From the NCBI RefSeq assembly GCF_003966735.1, contig NZ_AP017378.1, positions 915,501 through 979,500 on the forward strand: a DNA stretch of 64,000 bases, in the 5' to 3' direction. The notes beneath the pieces are model-generated. The model was not told where the DNA came from. It was given only the letters and a program-made list of their open reading frames with translations, and made no database searches. This DNA comes from Desulfovibrio ferrophilus (GTDB lineage: Bacteria; Desulfobacterota; Desulfovibrionia; Desulfovibrionales; Desulfovibrionaceae). Position numbers and translations under genes: made by a program. Shown here piece by piece: positions 33,549-43,260 of this stretch (positions are counted from its first letter, which is position 1; the number at the start of each line of letters is the position of its first letter).

Positions 33549-33922
33549 GAATCATTCTCCAGGACCACCACCGCGGCTGCCGTGTCGCGACCATGGGTCA
33601 GGCTGATGTGTGCGTGGGTTGCGCCAAGTTCCTGACAGCGTAGGGCTGCCCCATCGGTAAAGGTGAGTATCGGTTTGCCCAGTGAGTCTCGCAGGATTTC
33701 CATTCCCTGGAAACCCACTCCCTGAGCGATGCCGGTGCCCAAGGCTTTCGAGGCGGCCTCTTTGGCCGCAAAACGTACGGCGACAAAACGAACCTTGTCA
33801 CCCCGGATGATATCGATTTCAGCGGGAGTCAGGATGCGTTTCACGAATCGGTCGCCAAAGCGCTCCAACGAGTGTTCGATGCGATCCACCTCCACGATAT
33901 CTATGCCCAGGCCAATGATCAT
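33545..33922 (-). CDS. acpS: Holo-[acyl-carrier-protein] synthase
   Basis: AcpS transfers 4'-phosphopantetheine from CoA to acyl carrier protein. The 125-residue protein has the two family signatures: GLGIDIVEVDRI (Asp8 binds Mg2+) and RFAAKEAASKALGTG. Length is typical for the trimeric AcpS group. The ATG at 33922 lies 13 bp after the pdxJ stop, and its stop overlaps nnrD, so it sits in the pdxJ-acpS-nnrD unit found in many bacteria. Confidence 0.95.
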   Translation of the reverse strand: MIIGLGIDIVEVDRIEHSLERFGDRFVKRILTPAEIDIIRGDKVRFVAVRFAAKEAASKALGTGIAQGVGFQGMEILRDSLGKPILTFTDGAALRCQELGATHAHISLTHGRDTAAAVVVLENDS

Positions 33923-33935
33923 AGAATGATATTCC

Positions 33936-34661
33936 TTAAGAGACGAAGGAACGAACCAGTTCGTTCATCTCGCGTACAGCCTGACCGATGCCAACATAGG
34001 CGGCGCGGGAAATGATACTGTGCCCGATGGAATATTCGTTGATTCCAGGGACCTGGGAAAAATCCATAACGTTGACGTAGTTCAGGCCGTGCCCGAGATT
34101 GACTTTGAGGCCAATATCCTGAGCCTGTTTGATCCCGGTCAGGATTTTTTCCAGTTCCGCCTTGGTTGCAGCGCGTCCCTTGGCATCGGCGTAGTGACCG
34201 GTGTGAATTTCGATGTATTCGCTGCCTGTCGCCTTCGCAGCTTCGATCTGCTTGGGGTCGGCGTCGATGAACAGACTTGTCTCGATGTCTGCAGCGATGA
34301 TCGGAGCCAGGAAATCGCGGATTTCGTCAATTCGGGAAGCCACGTCCAGACCGCCCTCGGTGGTCAGTTCCTCTCGTTTTTCCGGAACCAGACAGATGAT
34401 GTCCGGCATGGTTTCCAGGCAGATGCGTTGCATCTCGTCGGTGGCGGCCATTTCCAGATTCAAACGGGTCTGCACGGTCTGGCGCAGCAGGGCGAGGTCG
34501 CGGTCATTGATATGGCGGCGGTCTTCGCGCAGGTGGCAGATGATGCATTGAGCTCCGGCCAGTTCAGCCATGTGGGCTGCTGTTACCGGGTCTGGCTCTG
34601 TGCCTTGCCGCGCCTGGCGCAGCGTGGCAATATGATCGATATTTACGGCAAGCGAGGGCAT
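33936..34661 (-). CDS. pdxJ: Pyridoxine 5'-phosphate synthase
   Basis: PdxJ closes the pyridine ring of vitamin B6 from aminoacetone phosphate and 1-deoxyxylulose phosphate. It is 241 residues, the usual length, with N-terminal [23 protein letters not shown], the catalytic glutamate region in [14 protein letters not shown] and C-terminal GHGLNY. A strong GGGAGGGG lies just ahead of the ATG at 34661. It is the first gene of the unit through cimA, with a promoter expected in the 234-bp divergent gap to ugd (34662-34895), where I could not pick one confidently. Confidence 0.96.
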   Translation of the reverse strand: MPSLAVNIDHIATLRQARQGTEPDPVTAAHMAELAGAQCIICHLREDRRHINDRDLALLRQTVQTRLNLEMAATDEMQRICLETMPDIICLVPEKREELTTEGGLDVASRIDEIRDFLAPIIAADIETSLFIDADPKQIEAAKATGSEYIEIHTGHYADAKGRAATKAELEKILTGIKQAQDIGLKVNLGHGLNYVNVMDFSQVPGINEYSIGHSIISRAAYVGIGQAVREMNELVRSFVS

Positions 34662-34895
34662 GGGTCCCCTCCCTGAGGGATTGAGGTTTGGATTGGTACT
34701 GCCCGTTGTGCGGGTGGATTAAACCGAAATTGTGCCCAACCGTGCTGGAAAGTCAAGGAAAATGGCGGTGTGCATGGGTTCCAGCGGACGGTGACCGTTA
34801 TGCTATTTATTGACTTGACGTGCCCCCATGGCTACGTTCTGCGCTTCAAGAAATTTGCTTTGCATTAAGCCATAAGGAAACCAAAGGATATTTGA

Positions 34896-36233
34896 ATGAA
34901 TCTCTGCATTGTCGGCACTGGCTACGTTGGTCTCGTGAGCGCGGCATGTTTTGCTGAAATGGGCAATAATGTGTGCTGTGTAGATGTCAACCCTGCTGTT
35001 GTTGAACGCCTCAACAATGGTGAAGTGCACATCTATGAGCCCGGCCTTGAGGAAATGGTCGCCCGGAACAGGGCTGAAGGTCGATTGGCCTTTACCACCA
35101 CCTTGGCTGAGGGACTTAAGGACGCTGCAGTCGCCTTCATTACCGTTGGTACTCCTAGTCGTGAAGATGGTTCCTGCGACCTGTGCTATGTGCACCAGGT
35201 TGCCCGTGACATCGGCCAAGCCATGACTGAACCTTTGGTGGTGGTGGACAAGTCCACCGTACCTGTGGGTACAGCCGATCAGGTTCGGGAAATCATCGCG
35301 GAGGAGCTTTCCAAACGAGGGGCTTCCATTGATTATGATGTGGTCTCCAACCCCGAATTCCTCAAGGAAGGAGATGCGGTTTCAGACTTCATGAAACCTG
35401 ATCGTGTGATTTTGGGTACCGAGAATGAGAATAGTGCCGAGATCATGCGTTCCCTGTATTCCCCGTTTGCCCGCAGTCGCGAGAAGGTCATGGTCATGGG
35501 TGTGCGCAGCGCCGAAATGACCAAGTATGCGGCCAATTGCATTCTGGCGACGAAGATTTCCTTCATCAACGAAGTCTCCGGCATTTGTGAAAAGGTCGGG
35601 GCGGATGTGCGTGATGTTCGTCTGGGAATTGGTTCCGACCATCGCATCGGCTATCATTTCATTTATCCTGGTGTTGGATACGGTGGCTCCTGCTTTCCCA
35701 AGGATGTGAAGGCGCTTATCAACACGGCGCGTGAGGTTGGCCATGAACCCCAACTTCTTGCTGCGGTGGATGAGGTCAATAATCGCCAAAAATTTGCTAT
35801 TGCCAAGAAAGTGGAAAGCTATTTTGCCCAGCAGGGCGGTCTGGAAGGGCGGACTTTGGCCCTGTGGGGATTGGCTTTCAAGGCGAATACTGACGATATC
35901 CGTGAAGCATCTTCTCTGGAGACCATCAAGTATCTTACGGCCAAGGGAATGCGTGTCAAAGCGTTTGATCCGGTCGCTGGCCCCAATACGGCCCGTGAAC
36001 TGGAAGGTGTGCAGGGTTTGGAGATCGTCGATAGCCAGTACGAGGCCCTGAACGGAGCTGATGCGTTGGCCGTGGTCACGGAATGGAATCAGTTCCGCAA
36101 TCCTGATTTCGGACAGATCAAGAACAGCTTGAAGGCTCCCTTGATTTTTGACGGGCGCAATCTGTATCCGCCGCGTGATCTTGCGGAAGCCGGGTTTGCC
36201 TATTTCTGCATCGGGCGTCCTGATCCCGCATAG
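34896..36233 (+). CDS. UDP-glucose/GDP-mannose dehydrogenase family, UDP-glucose 6-dehydrogenase
   Basis: This 445-residue NAD-dependent enzyme oxidises UDP-glucose to UDP-glucuronate for surface polysaccharides or LPS. It shows the N-terminal Rossmann motif GTGYVGLVSAACF (7-19), VDKSTVPVGTAD, NPEFLKEGDAV, and the catalytic Cys in GYGGSCFPKD. The C-terminal UDP-binding domain is complete. AAAGGA precedes the ATG. Its transcript ends at the terminator at 36271-36315. It stands alone; UDP-mannuronate or GDP-mannose dehydrogenase would be the alternative, but motif wording favours UDP-glucose. Confidence 0.93.
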   Translation: MNLCIVGTGYVGLVSAACFAEMGNNVCCVDVNPAVVERLNNGEVHIYEPGLEEMVARNRAEGRLAFTTTLAEGLKDAAVAFITVGTPSREDGSCDLCYVHQVARDIGQAMTEPLVVVDKSTVPVGTADQVREIIAEELSKRGASIDYDVVSNPEFLKEGDAVSDFMKPDRVILGTENENSAEIMRSLYSPFARSREKVMVMGVRSAEMTKYAANCILATKISFINEVSGICEKVGADVRDVRLGIGSDHRIGYHFIYPGVGYGGSCFPKDVKALINTAREVGHEPQLLAAVDEVNNRQKFAIAKKVESYFAQQGGLEGRTLALWGLAFKANTDDIREASSLETIKYLTAKGMRVKAFDPVAGPNTARELEGVQGLEIVDSQYEALNGADALAVVTEWNQFRNPDFGQIKNSLKAPLIFDGRNLYPPRDLAEAGFAYFCIGRPDPA

Positions 36234-36270
36234 AAAATTATTCGCCTTGTTTTAGGCTAAGCCGCTTATG

Positions 36271-36315
36271 AGGGCAGGCCCCACATGCGAATGCGTGTCG
36301 GCTCTGCCCTTTTTC
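36271..36315 (+). terminator. Rho-independent terminator after the UDP-glucose dehydrogenase gene
   Basis: AGGGCAG (36271-36277) pairs with CTGCCCT (36304-36310), with an inner ACATGC/GCGTGT stem, followed by TTTT. Confidence 0.8.
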
Positions 36316-36378
36316 ACGCCTGAGGTGTGAGGTCTGGTGGCTGTACCTGAGAGATGGTGTGTGAAAGCAGAGGTGCAC

Positions 36379-36412
36379 GAAAAAGCGCCCTGGTTCAGAT
36401 GAACCAGGGCGC
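36379..36412 (-). terminator. Terminator of tRNA-Trp
   Basis: A perfect 12-bp stem (GCGCCCTGGTTC with its complement, 36385-36412) around a 4-base loop is followed on the minus strand by TTTTTC. Confidence 0.95.
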
Positions 36413-36424
36413 TGATGTTTTCAT

Positions 36425-36501
36425 TGGCAGGGGTGGAGGGATTCGAACCCGCAACATCCGGTTTTGGAGACCGGCGCTCTAGCCGTTGGAGCTACACCCC
36501 T
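36425..36501 (-). tRNA. tRNA-Trp (anticodon CCA)
   Basis: On the minus strand the 77 bases fold as a standard cloverleaf: acceptor AGGGGTG with CACCCCT, D-arm GTAGCTCCAACGGCTAGAGC, anticodon stem CCGGT with ACCGG around CTCCAAA (anticodon CCA), T-arm GGGTTCGAATCCC. The 3' CCA is encoded. A single gene with its own terminator lies downstream. Confidence 0.97.
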
Positions 36502-36520
36502 GCGCTGTTGAGGGCGCGAA

Positions 36521-36547
36521 ATTATGGGAATCTTTGCTAAATGGCAA
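36521..36547 (-). promoter_or_regulatory. Putative promoter of tRNA-Trp
   Basis: On the minus strand TTGCCA (36547-36542) and CATAAT (36526-36521) are separated by 15 bases, and the -10 lies about 19 bases before the tRNA. The short spacer lowers confidence. Confidence 0.4.
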
Positions 36548-36555
36548 GGGATTTT

Positions 36556-36777
36556 TTAGGCCGGTAAACGAAGGCTTCGGCGGCAAGAACGGAACTGGAG
36601 TTCCAACAGGATGAGACGCTCGTATTCCACCGTGGTGTCGAGGTCATTCATCTCGTCTCCGAGGAATTTTTCCAGGTGTTGGGCTTCTTCCCAAAAGTCC
36701 AAAAGTTCGTCGTCGGCCAGGGTCTTGATTTGTTCTTCGAGGGGAAAGTTCGACGACTGGGGCAGAAAATGGGCCAT
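36556..36777 (-). CDS. Small hypothetical acidic protein
   Basis: This 73-residue protein has no recognised family. It is helical and acidic (ELLDFWEEAQHLEKFLGDE) up to a basic C-terminal end (RSCRRSLRLPA). An AAGGAGGAG ribosome-binding site just before the ATG at 36777 makes it a real gene. No signal peptide or membrane segment is present. It lies between tRNA-Trp and cheW with no operon partner, and its promoter is not identified in the 266-bp gap to cheW. Confidence 0.7.
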   Translation of the reverse strand: MAHFLPQSSNFPLEEQIKTLADDELLDFWEEAQHLEKFLGDEMNDLDTTVEYERLILLELQFRSCRRSLRLPA

Positions 36778-36957
36778 AAAAAGGGCTCCTCCTTGAGCTT
36801 GCCGATTGTCTTGGCAAGCGAAGGGCGGACCTTACAGCAGCCTGTGAACAAGGGCAAGTCTGTATGCAGTATGAAAAACATATATCATATCAGAAAGATA
36901 GCGGTAAACTCCTGAGGGGGAGCTGCCGATATGACCTGTGGAAGTTCTTGAAATGTG

Positions 36958-36985
36958 TTGCAAATTGGGAAAAATTTCGTAAAAT
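36958..36985 (+). promoter_or_regulatory. Sigma-70-type promoter for cheW
   Basis: TTGCAA (36958-36963) and TAAAAT (36980-36985) are separated by 16 bases, 58 bases before the cheW ATG. This was assigned by eye in an A/T-rich stretch. Confidence 0.45.
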
Positions 36986-37043
36986 TAAAAACAAGAACCA
37001 ATTTGAAGGCACGGTTTTAATCCGGGCAACCTAGGAGAAGAGC

Positions 37044-37520
37044 ATGGACGAGACCCAGAAGAAGCAGGATGCCGAGCTGATTCAGCTTGTGACTTTCTCT
37101 ATCGGCGAAGAGGAATTCGGCGTCGATATTCTCAAGGTCCAGGAAATTATTCGCACCATGGAAATTACCAAGGTGCCCAAGGCCCCGGACTTTGTTGAAG
37201 GGGTGATTAATCTGCGCGGAAATGTGATCCCCATCATTGACCTGCGTAAGCGTTTTGGCCTGCAAACGCGTGAACACGACAAGCACACCCGCATTATCGT
37301 TATTGAGATCAATAAGATGGTTGTCGGGTTTGTGGTGGATTCGGTCTCCGAAGTATTGCGGATTCCCGCAAATACGGTTGAGCCGCCGCCGCCGGTCGTC
37401 TCTGGTCTGGAATCCGAGTACATCAGTGGTGTGGGCAAGTTGGAAGACCGCCTGCTCATTCTGCTTGATCTTGATCGCCTGCTGTCCGGTGAAGAGAAGG
37501 ACGTTCTGTTGCAGGTCTAG
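37044..37520 (+). CDS. cheW: Chemotaxis coupling protein CheW
   Basis: CheW bridges chemoreceptors and the histidine kinase CheA at the inner membrane. The 158-residue protein is a single CheW domain, with LVTFSIGEEEFGVDILKVQEI, the conserved INLRGNVIPIIDLR loop and VDSVSEVLRIP. TAGGAGAAG precedes the ATG. It is a lone cheW with no che operon around it, and it ends at a terminator (37571-37613), so its partner receptors and kinase must be encoded elsewhere. Confidence 0.95.
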   Translation: MDETQKKQDAELIQLVTFSIGEEEFGVDILKVQEIIRTMEITKVPKAPDFVEGVINLRGNVIPIIDLRKRFGLQTREHDKHTRIIVIEINKMVVGFVVDSVSEVLRIPANTVEPPPPVVSGLESEYISGVGKLEDRLLILLDLDRLLSGEEKDVLLQV

Positions 37521-37570
37521 ACGGCGACTGGACAATACCGTATCCAAAGGCCGCGGAATACGGCCCTGTG

Positions 37571-37613
37571 GAGCCGCCGTGTCCGCGTAAGCGGAGCGGC
37601 GGTTCTGTTTTTT
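37571..37613 (+). terminator. Rho-independent terminator after cheW
   Basis: GAGCCGCC (37571-37578) pairs with GGCGGTTC (37598-37605, one G-T pair), with an inner TCCGC/GCGGA stem, followed by a run of six T. Confidence 0.85.
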
Positions 37614-37640
37614 CAACTCATCAAGGTTACCCTCAAAGCA

Positions 37641-40600
37641 GTGATTCTTCCCGAAATATTACGCCCGTTCGTTTCGAGTGAAGCGGAGCGAAACCTCAGG
37701 GTCTACAAATCAGGCCCAGGAACCCAGGCCGCTGCGGCTGCGGGACTTTTGTCACGTGGGCGAAGTGTTGTCATGGTCGTTCCCGGTGCTCGTGAATTGC
37801 ACCAGACCAAGGCTCTGCTGGAACTCATGACCCCGGGCGGAGGCAAAGCCTTTCCCGAAAATCCCTGGACAATGCTGCCGCCGTATCCGGCGCAGTCGGC
37901 AGATCCTGGACGCTGGGCCGGTCGCTGGGCCGGGCTCTACGGACTGGCCCGTGGCTCTGGCGCGCGCGGAGTATTGTTGTCCGTTGATAATCTGCTGCCC
38001 AAGTGGCCACCTGTAGATGTTCTGGACCATCATCACCTGATACTGTCCAAGGGTGAGGAACTGCTGCTGGACGACCTGCTCGAGCAATTTGCGTTGTGGG
38101 GATACGAGCGGGTCACCCGGGTGAGTCGCCCTGGTGAGATCGCCATGCGTGGCGATATTTTGGATCTGTATGCGCCAGGATACGACAACCCGCTGCGGTT
38201 TGAATTTTTTGGAGACAGCCTTGAAGACATCAGGCTGTTCGACGCGACGACACAGCGCTCCCGCACCGATATCCAGCAAGCGGTCATCCTGCCATGCGCG
38301 CCTGCCCTCCTGACTCCGCCCTTAGTGGAAGCGGCGCAGGCCAAGTGGAAACGTTTGAAGGGGATCGGTGAACTTTCAGGGCAGGCCTGCGAAGAGCTTG
38401 AACGCCGGGTTGAGTCCACCAACGGCATGACCCGTCCAGGATTGTTTTATGAGAATCCGACTGCGTTGAGCCAGTGGCTCCCGCGTGACGCCGTGTGGCT
38501 GCTGTGTGGTGCAGGGACCATTCGAACTCGCCTGGACGAAACCGAATGGGCCTGGACCGGGCGTCTGGATGAAGAGGCCGATCAACATGGCTGGCGTCCG
38601 CCTCGCGCTCAGCTGTTGGAAACTGGCGAACGGGCCCGGCAGTCCTGGATGGATCGTGCACAGATCCATTTTGAGGACCTGACCATCGGCGACAAGAAGG
38701 ATGGAGCCGAATTGCCGGAGAAGGCAATCCATTCCTTTGATGATCTGTTCTGGAAGCCGGAAGAGCGCAATCGGCCTTGGCATGCGCTTTTGGACTCCTT
38801 GCGCAAGTGGACGCGAGAGAGACCGCAGACGATCCTGAGTTTTCGTAATGAGGCTTCGCGCCGCAAGTTCATGAAGCTGGCTGCTCAGGACGACGTTGTT
38901 CCTGCGATGGAGTACGCACCCGATCGTAAGGGGCTGTTTGCTCTGATTTCCCCCATGCGCAAAGGGTTGGAGCTTTCCTGGAGCCATGTGCTGGTACTGT
39001 CGGAAGACGTATTGCAGCCCACTCCGCGTGGTGCGCGGCTACCCGGTTCGGATAAAAAATTCAAGGGCATGTCCAGCCACGAAGACCTGAGCGTTGGCGA
39101 TCTGCTGGTGCATCGGGACTGGGGACTGTCAAGATTCGAAGGGCTGCATCGACTTGAGCTTGGCGGAGTTTCCAACGACTACCTGCTGCTGATCTATTCA
39201 GGGGAGGACAAACTCTATTTGCCTGTGGACCGCCTGGATGTTGTGCAGCGATTCAAGGGCCCGGAAGGAACGACACCGGTCCTGGACAAGATGGGTGGTG
39301 CGGCCTGGACACGAGCCAAGTCCAGAGCCCGCAAGGCTGTGGAGAAAATCGCCCAGGGACTGGTTGAGATGTATGCCTATCGTCAGGTGGTGAAGGGGCA
39401 TGCCTATGCTCCCGGTGGTGACGAATACGCCGAATTCGAGGCCTCTTTTGGCTTTGAAGAAACCCCAGACCAGGAAGCTGCGATTCGTGACGTGATGGCC
39501 GATATGGACAAGCCAGCCCCTATGGACAGACTGGTTTGTGGCGATGTCGGTTTCGGCAAGACCGAGGTTGCCATGCGGGCCGCTTTTCGTGCTGCCATGG
39601 GGGGGCATCAGGTGGCCCTTCTCTGTCCCACAACGGTACTGGCCGAGCAGCATTATCAGAATTTCAGGAGGCGCATGGAGGGATTTCCTCTTCAGGTGGC
39701 CATGCTCAGCCGTTTTGTCACGCGCAATAGTCAGAAATTGACCCTTGAAGCCGCAGCCAGGGGGCAGGTGGATGTCCTGATTGGGACCCACCGCATGTTA
39801 TCCAAGGACGTCAATCTCCCCAACCTGGGATTATTGATTCTGGACGAGGAGCAACGCTTCGGGGTGCGACACAAGGAGCGCATCAAGGAACTACGCAAGA
39901 ATATTGATGTTCTGACTCTGACTGCCACTCCCATTCCACGCACCTTGCAGTTGTCATTGGCCGGAATCCGAGGGCTGTCGGTCATGGAAACACCGCCTCT
40001 GGACCGCAAGCCTGTGCGCACTTCAATTTTGGAGCGGGAAAAGAAACCACTTGGGGCCATGCTGGCGCGTGAACTGGAACGTGATGGACAGGTTTTCTGG
40101 GTCCACAACCGGGTCAAGAGTTTACCTCGGGTCGTTGAATACGTGCAGGAATTGGCGCCCGGTGCCCGTATCGGCCTGGCTCATGGTCAGATGAAGGAGC
40201 GTGAGCTGGAGGAGACCATCCATCAGTTCTGGCATGGGGAATTGGATATTCTGGTTTGTACGGCCATTATCGAATCCGGGTTGGATTTTCCTCGGGCCAA
40301 TACCCTGATCGTCGACCAGGCCCAAATGTTCGGTTTGGGGCAGCTGTATCAGCTCCGAGGACGGGTGGGGCGCAGTTCCCGCCAGGCTTATGCCTGTTTT
40401 GTGATTCCCTCGCTGGATGGACTGCCCGAGCTTTCGCGCAAGCGTTTGCAGGTTATTTTGGACATGGACTATCTGGGAGCCGGTTTCAAGGTCGCCATGG
40501 AAGACTTGCGGCTGCGTGGGGCCGGCAACATTCTGGGTGAAGCTCAGTCCGGTACTGTGGCCAAGGTTGGGCTGGATCTGTACCTTGAGATGCTTGAAGA

Positions 40601-41120
40601 GGAAGTGCGGCGTATTCGTGGTGAGGATCTTGTACAGGAGACCAGTCCTGAATTGAATTTCATGTTCGAAGCCCATATTCCCGAAGAATATATTCCAGAC
40701 ACGCAGGAGCGGTTGCGTTATTACAAGGCCCTGTCCTCTGCTGCTGACCCGGCAGCCTTGGAAGAGTTGACCTCCGAGGTGCGTGACCAGTTCGGAGTGC
40801 TGCCGGTGCCATTGGAACGTTTTCTGGCTGTGCTGCGTTTCAAACGTCTGCTTGGGCGTTTGCAGGTGGCGAAGGCGGATGTTTCGCCGGTCAGGGCTGT
40901 ACTGACCTGGGCCGAAGGTGCAACGGTTGTCACCTCTGACAGAATTGTCGCCTTTGTTCAGGAAAATGGACACGAGGCACGTTTGTTGCCGCCGGGCAGG
41001 CTGGAAATTCGTGTTCAAACTGATGGTAGCGTTCGCCAGGGGTTGTCCACTCTGGAAAAGGCGTTGACCGCTCTTCTCCCCGGGGCTACAACACCCGGAA
41101 ACGACAAATTGCCCCAGTAA
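37641..41120 (+). CDS. mfd: Transcription-repair coupling factor
   Basis: Mfd removes RNA polymerase stalled at DNA damage and recruits UvrA. The 1159-residue protein has the usual order: UvrB-homologous N-terminal part, RNA-polymerase interaction domain (SVGDLLVHRDWGLSRFEGL, about 485-505), the translocase helicase module with Walker A GDVGFGKTE (about 634-642), DEEQRFG, TATPIPRTLQ and the Q/TRG motifs (LRGRVGRSS), and the C-terminal autoinhibitory domain. The start is a GTG at 37641; the upstream ribosome-binding site is weak, so a nearby start remains possible. It opens the unit mfd to glyS and overlaps nothing. Confidence 0.97.
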   Translation: MILPEILRPFVSSEAERNLRVYKSGPGTQAAAAAGLLSRGRSVVMVVPGARELHQTKALLELMTPGGGKAFPENPWTMLPPYPAQSADPGRWAGRWAGLYGLARGSGARGVLLSVDNLLPKWPPVDVLDHHHLILSKGEELLLDDLLEQFALWGYERVTRVSRPGEIAMRGDILDLYAPGYDNPLRFEFFGDSLEDIRLFDATTQRSRTDIQQAVILPCAPALLTPPLVEAAQAKWKRLKGIGELSGQACEELERRVESTNGMTRPGLFYENPTALSQWLPRDAVWLLCGAGTIRTRLDETEWAWTGRLDEEADQHGWRPPRAQLLETGERARQSWMDRAQIHFEDLTIGDKKDGAELPEKAIHSFDDLFWKPEERNRPWHALLDSLRKWTRERPQTILSFRNEASRRKFMKLAAQDDVVPAMEYAPDRKGLFALISPMRKGLELSWSHVLVLSEDVLQPTPRGARLPGSDKKFKGMSSHEDLSVGDLLVHRDWGLSRFEGLHRLELGGVSNDYLLLIYSGEDKLYLPVDRLDVVQRFKGPEGTTPVLDKMGGAAWTRAKSRARKAVEKIAQGLVEMYAYRQVVKGHAYAPGGDEYAEFEASFGFEETPDQEAAIRDVMADMDKPAPMDRLVCGDVGFGKTEVAMRAAFRAAMGGHQVALLCPTTVLAEQHYQNFRRRMEGFPLQVAMLSRFVTRNSQKLTLEAAARGQVDVLIGTHRMLSKDVNLPNLGLLILDEEQRFGVRHKERIKELRKNIDVLTLTATPIPRTLQLSLAGIRGLSVMETPPLDRKPVRTSILEREKKPLGAMLARELERDGQVFWVHNRVKSLPRVVEYVQELAPGARIGLAHGQMKERELEETIHQFWHGELDILVCTAIIESGLDFPRANTLIVDQAQMFGLGQLYQLRGRVGRSSRQAYACFVIPSLDGLPELSRKRLQVILDMDYLGAGFKVAMEDLRLRGAGNILGEAQSGTVAKVGLDLYLEMLEEEVRRIRGEDLVQETSPELNFMFEAHIPEEYIPDTQERLRYYKALSSAADPAALEELTSEVRDQFGVLPVPLERFLAVLRFKRLLGRLQVAKADVSPVRAVLTWAEGATVVTSDRIVAFVQENGHEARLLPPGRLEIRVQTDGSVRQGLSTLEKALTALLPGATTPGNDKLPQ

Positions 41121-41143
41121 GTATTTAAAGGTCTATTATCATT

Positions 41144-42169
41144 ATGAAAAGACTGTTTTATGCTGTCACTTTGATGCTCTTGGCAGTATCTGGTCTGTCT
41201 GGTTGCGGTGGCGATCAGGAAGAGCACGGTATTGTTGCACGGGTCAATGGACGTCCGATTACTCTGGAGCAACTTCAGCTCAAATACGATTTCAAGAAAC
41301 TGTCCTACGCCGCTGAAACAGCCGGTGTAGCTGCCTTGAAAAAGGACTATGGCGGTATTCTTACAGATCTGATCGTCCAGGAGCTTGTGACGCAGGAACT
41401 TGAGACCTTGGGGCTTTCGGTGACTGACGAGGAACTTGCTGCTGCCGAGAACGAGATTCGTGCCGACTATCCCGAAGGGGCCTTTGAAGAGGTTCTTGTC
41501 GAGGAGTATCTGGATCTGGAATTCTGGCGTCAGGAATTGCGTAATCGGTTGGTCATGGAGAAATTCTTCAGCGAAGTCCTGCGCCCCGATATCACCATTG
41601 GCTATGAAGAAGCCGAAGCGTATTACAAGACGCATATTCAGGACTTCTTCCTGCCTTCCAGACTCAGTTTCCAATTGGTCTCAGGTCCCAGCCGTGAAGG
41701 TGTCCAGAATGCCCTGGATCTCTATCGCAAGGGTGAGACTCTCGAATCGTTGCAAGGACGGTTTGATCGTATCGCCATTCGTGAAATTCGGCTTCGGGAA
41801 GATCGATTGACCGTGAATTGGAAGAATGCTCTCAAAGGCTTGGCACCTGGAGAGGCCAGTTCTGTACTCGGTGGTGAAAATGGCTATGAAGCCCTCGTGT
41901 TTTCCGAGAAAATTCCGGCCAAGGTTTTGGATCCATCTCAGGCCTATCCCGTTGTAGAGAGGGTTTTGCTGGATCAGAAACTGAGGGAATCTTTTGATTC
42001 CTGGTTGGATGATGCGTTGGCTGTTGCCGTGATCAAGGTGACTCCACATCTGCCCATCAAGCTCACAGCCGAGGAGCCTTCCGTGGAGGAAGGGGTTTTC
42101 CCCGCTGAGGAGGTTGAGCCGCAGCAGGAAGGAGTTGCTTCAGATGCAGAGGCCGCTTCCGGCCAGTGA
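41144..42169 (+). CDS. SurA/PrsA-like periplasmic chaperone lipoprotein
   Basis: This 341-residue protein has a signal peptide ending in a LSGC lipobox (Cys21), a SurA-N-type helical domain (RVNGRPITLEQLQ, then a long helical part), and a parvulin-like region (about 175-265) whose sequence is weak, so peptidyl-prolyl isomerase activity is uncertain. It ends in an acidic Pro/Glu tail (EVEPQQEGVASDAEAA). It probably assists outer-membrane protein folding in the periplasm, along with the gene that follows. It starts 23 bp after mfd with AAAGGT ahead of the ATG. Confidence 0.82.
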   Translation: MKRLFYAVTLMLLAVSGLSGCGGDQEEHGIVARVNGRPITLEQLQLKYDFKKLSYAAETAGVAALKKDYGGILTDLIVQELVTQELETLGLSVTDEELAAAENEIRADYPEGAFEEVLVEEYLDLEFWRQELRNRLVMEKFFSEVLRPDITIGYEEAEAYYKTHIQDFFLPSRLSFQLVSGPSREGVQNALDLYRKGETLESLQGRFDRIAIREIRLREDRLTVNWKNALKGLAPGEASSVLGGENGYEALVFSEKIPAKVLDPSQAYPVVERVLLDQKLRESFDSWLDDALAVAVIKVTPHLPIKLTAEEPSVEEGVFPAEEVEPQQEGVASDAEAASGQ

Positions 42170-42289
42170 TCTGTGTCTCCGGCATGGTCTGGAGTTCGAG
42201 AGAAACGTCATCTGGCACCATTTAGCCGGATGCAGGATAGTTGAATGCGGAACCCCATGGGGCCGCGCCTAGAACCAAGGAGAGTTCAG

Positions 42290-43228
42290 TTGCTGTCCAT
42301 TATCCGTATTGCCATCCTGGTGGTGGCGCTCACAAGCGTACAGCCTGCCGTCGCAGGGGACGTCGTTGATCGTATCGTTGGCATGGTCAATGGCGAAATT
42401 ATCACATTGTTCGATCTCAATGAGCGTATGAAGCCGGTTTTTGAGAAGTTCCAGGGCCGTGAAGTGACCGATAAGGAAAAGGCGGCCATCGTTAATATCC
42501 GTAAGAATTTACTGGAGCAGATGGTTCAGGACATCCTGATCAAACAGCAGATAGCCAAGTTGGGCGTGACTGTGACCGACAGCGAGATTCTGAATGAGAT
42601 GGAGTCGGTGCAGAGCCGCAACAAGATGTCGAAGGAAGATTTCGAAGCTCAGCTGAGGCTTGAGGGAATGACTGTTGAGCAGTACAAGAAGAAGCTTGGG
42701 GATGACATCCTGAAGCATCGTCTGATTGGGGCGATGGTCAAGCGCAAAGTCGTGGTCAGCGATGAAGAGGTCAAATCGTATTTTGATGAGCATCGCAGCC
42801 AGTACGCCAAGGACAAGCGGGTCGAACTTGCCGTCATTCTTGTGCCTACGAAAGACGGAGCGGATAAGCTTCACGCGGCCATCACCAAGGGTGAAATGAC
42901 CTTTGCCGAGGCTGCGGCCAAGTATTCCCAGGGGCCGGGAACGGACCAGGGAGGTAATCTTGGGACGTTGGAGTGGGGCAGTATTGCGTCGGACTGGCGT
43001 GACGCCCTTGAAGGTGTCCAGCCCGGTGGTCTGAGCAAGTCTTTTGAGTTCAGGCAGATGGGGGCGATTCTTCAGCTCGTGTCTGTGGCCGGTGGCGAAG
43101 CCCTTGAGTTCGATGCTGTTGTGGAAGCTGAAATTCGTCAGAAGCTTTATCAGCAGCAATTGGAAGAGCGTTTTAATTCATACATGGAACGCCTCCGCTC
43201 TGAAGCGGTGGTTGAGATAAAGCTCTAG
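42290..43228 (+). CDS. SurA-like periplasmic peptidyl-prolyl isomerase
   Basis: This protein of 312 residues has a cleavable signal peptide (ending VQPAVAG), a SurA-N domain with RIVGMVNGEIITLFDLNERM, and a rotamase region with VELAVILVPTKDGA and KYSQGPGTDQGGNLGTLEWG, the parvulin core. It folds outer-membrane proteins in the periplasm in characterised relatives. I start at the TTG at 42290, six bases after AAGGAGAG, because this gives a clean signal peptide; the in-frame ATG at 42245 would place 15 mostly polar residues before it. It sits between the lipoprotein chaperone and a RodZ-like gene. Confidence 0.85.
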   Translation: MLSIIRIAILVVALTSVQPAVAGDVVDRIVGMVNGEIITLFDLNERMKPVFEKFQGREVTDKEKAAIVNIRKNLLEQMVQDILIKQQIAKLGVTVTDSEILNEMESVQSRNKMSKEDFEAQLRLEGMTVEQYKKKLGDDILKHRLIGAMVKRKVVVSDEEVKSYFDEHRSQYAKDKRVELAVILVPTKDGADKLHAAITKGEMTFAEAAAKYSQGPGTDQGGNLGTLEWGSIASDWRDALEGVQPGGLSKSFEFRQMGAILQLVSVAGGEALEFDAVVEAEIRQKLYQQQLEERFNSYMERLRSEAVVEIKL

Positions 43229-43260
43229 GCTTTGTGTCTGGAGCCAACGGGAGTCAGTGA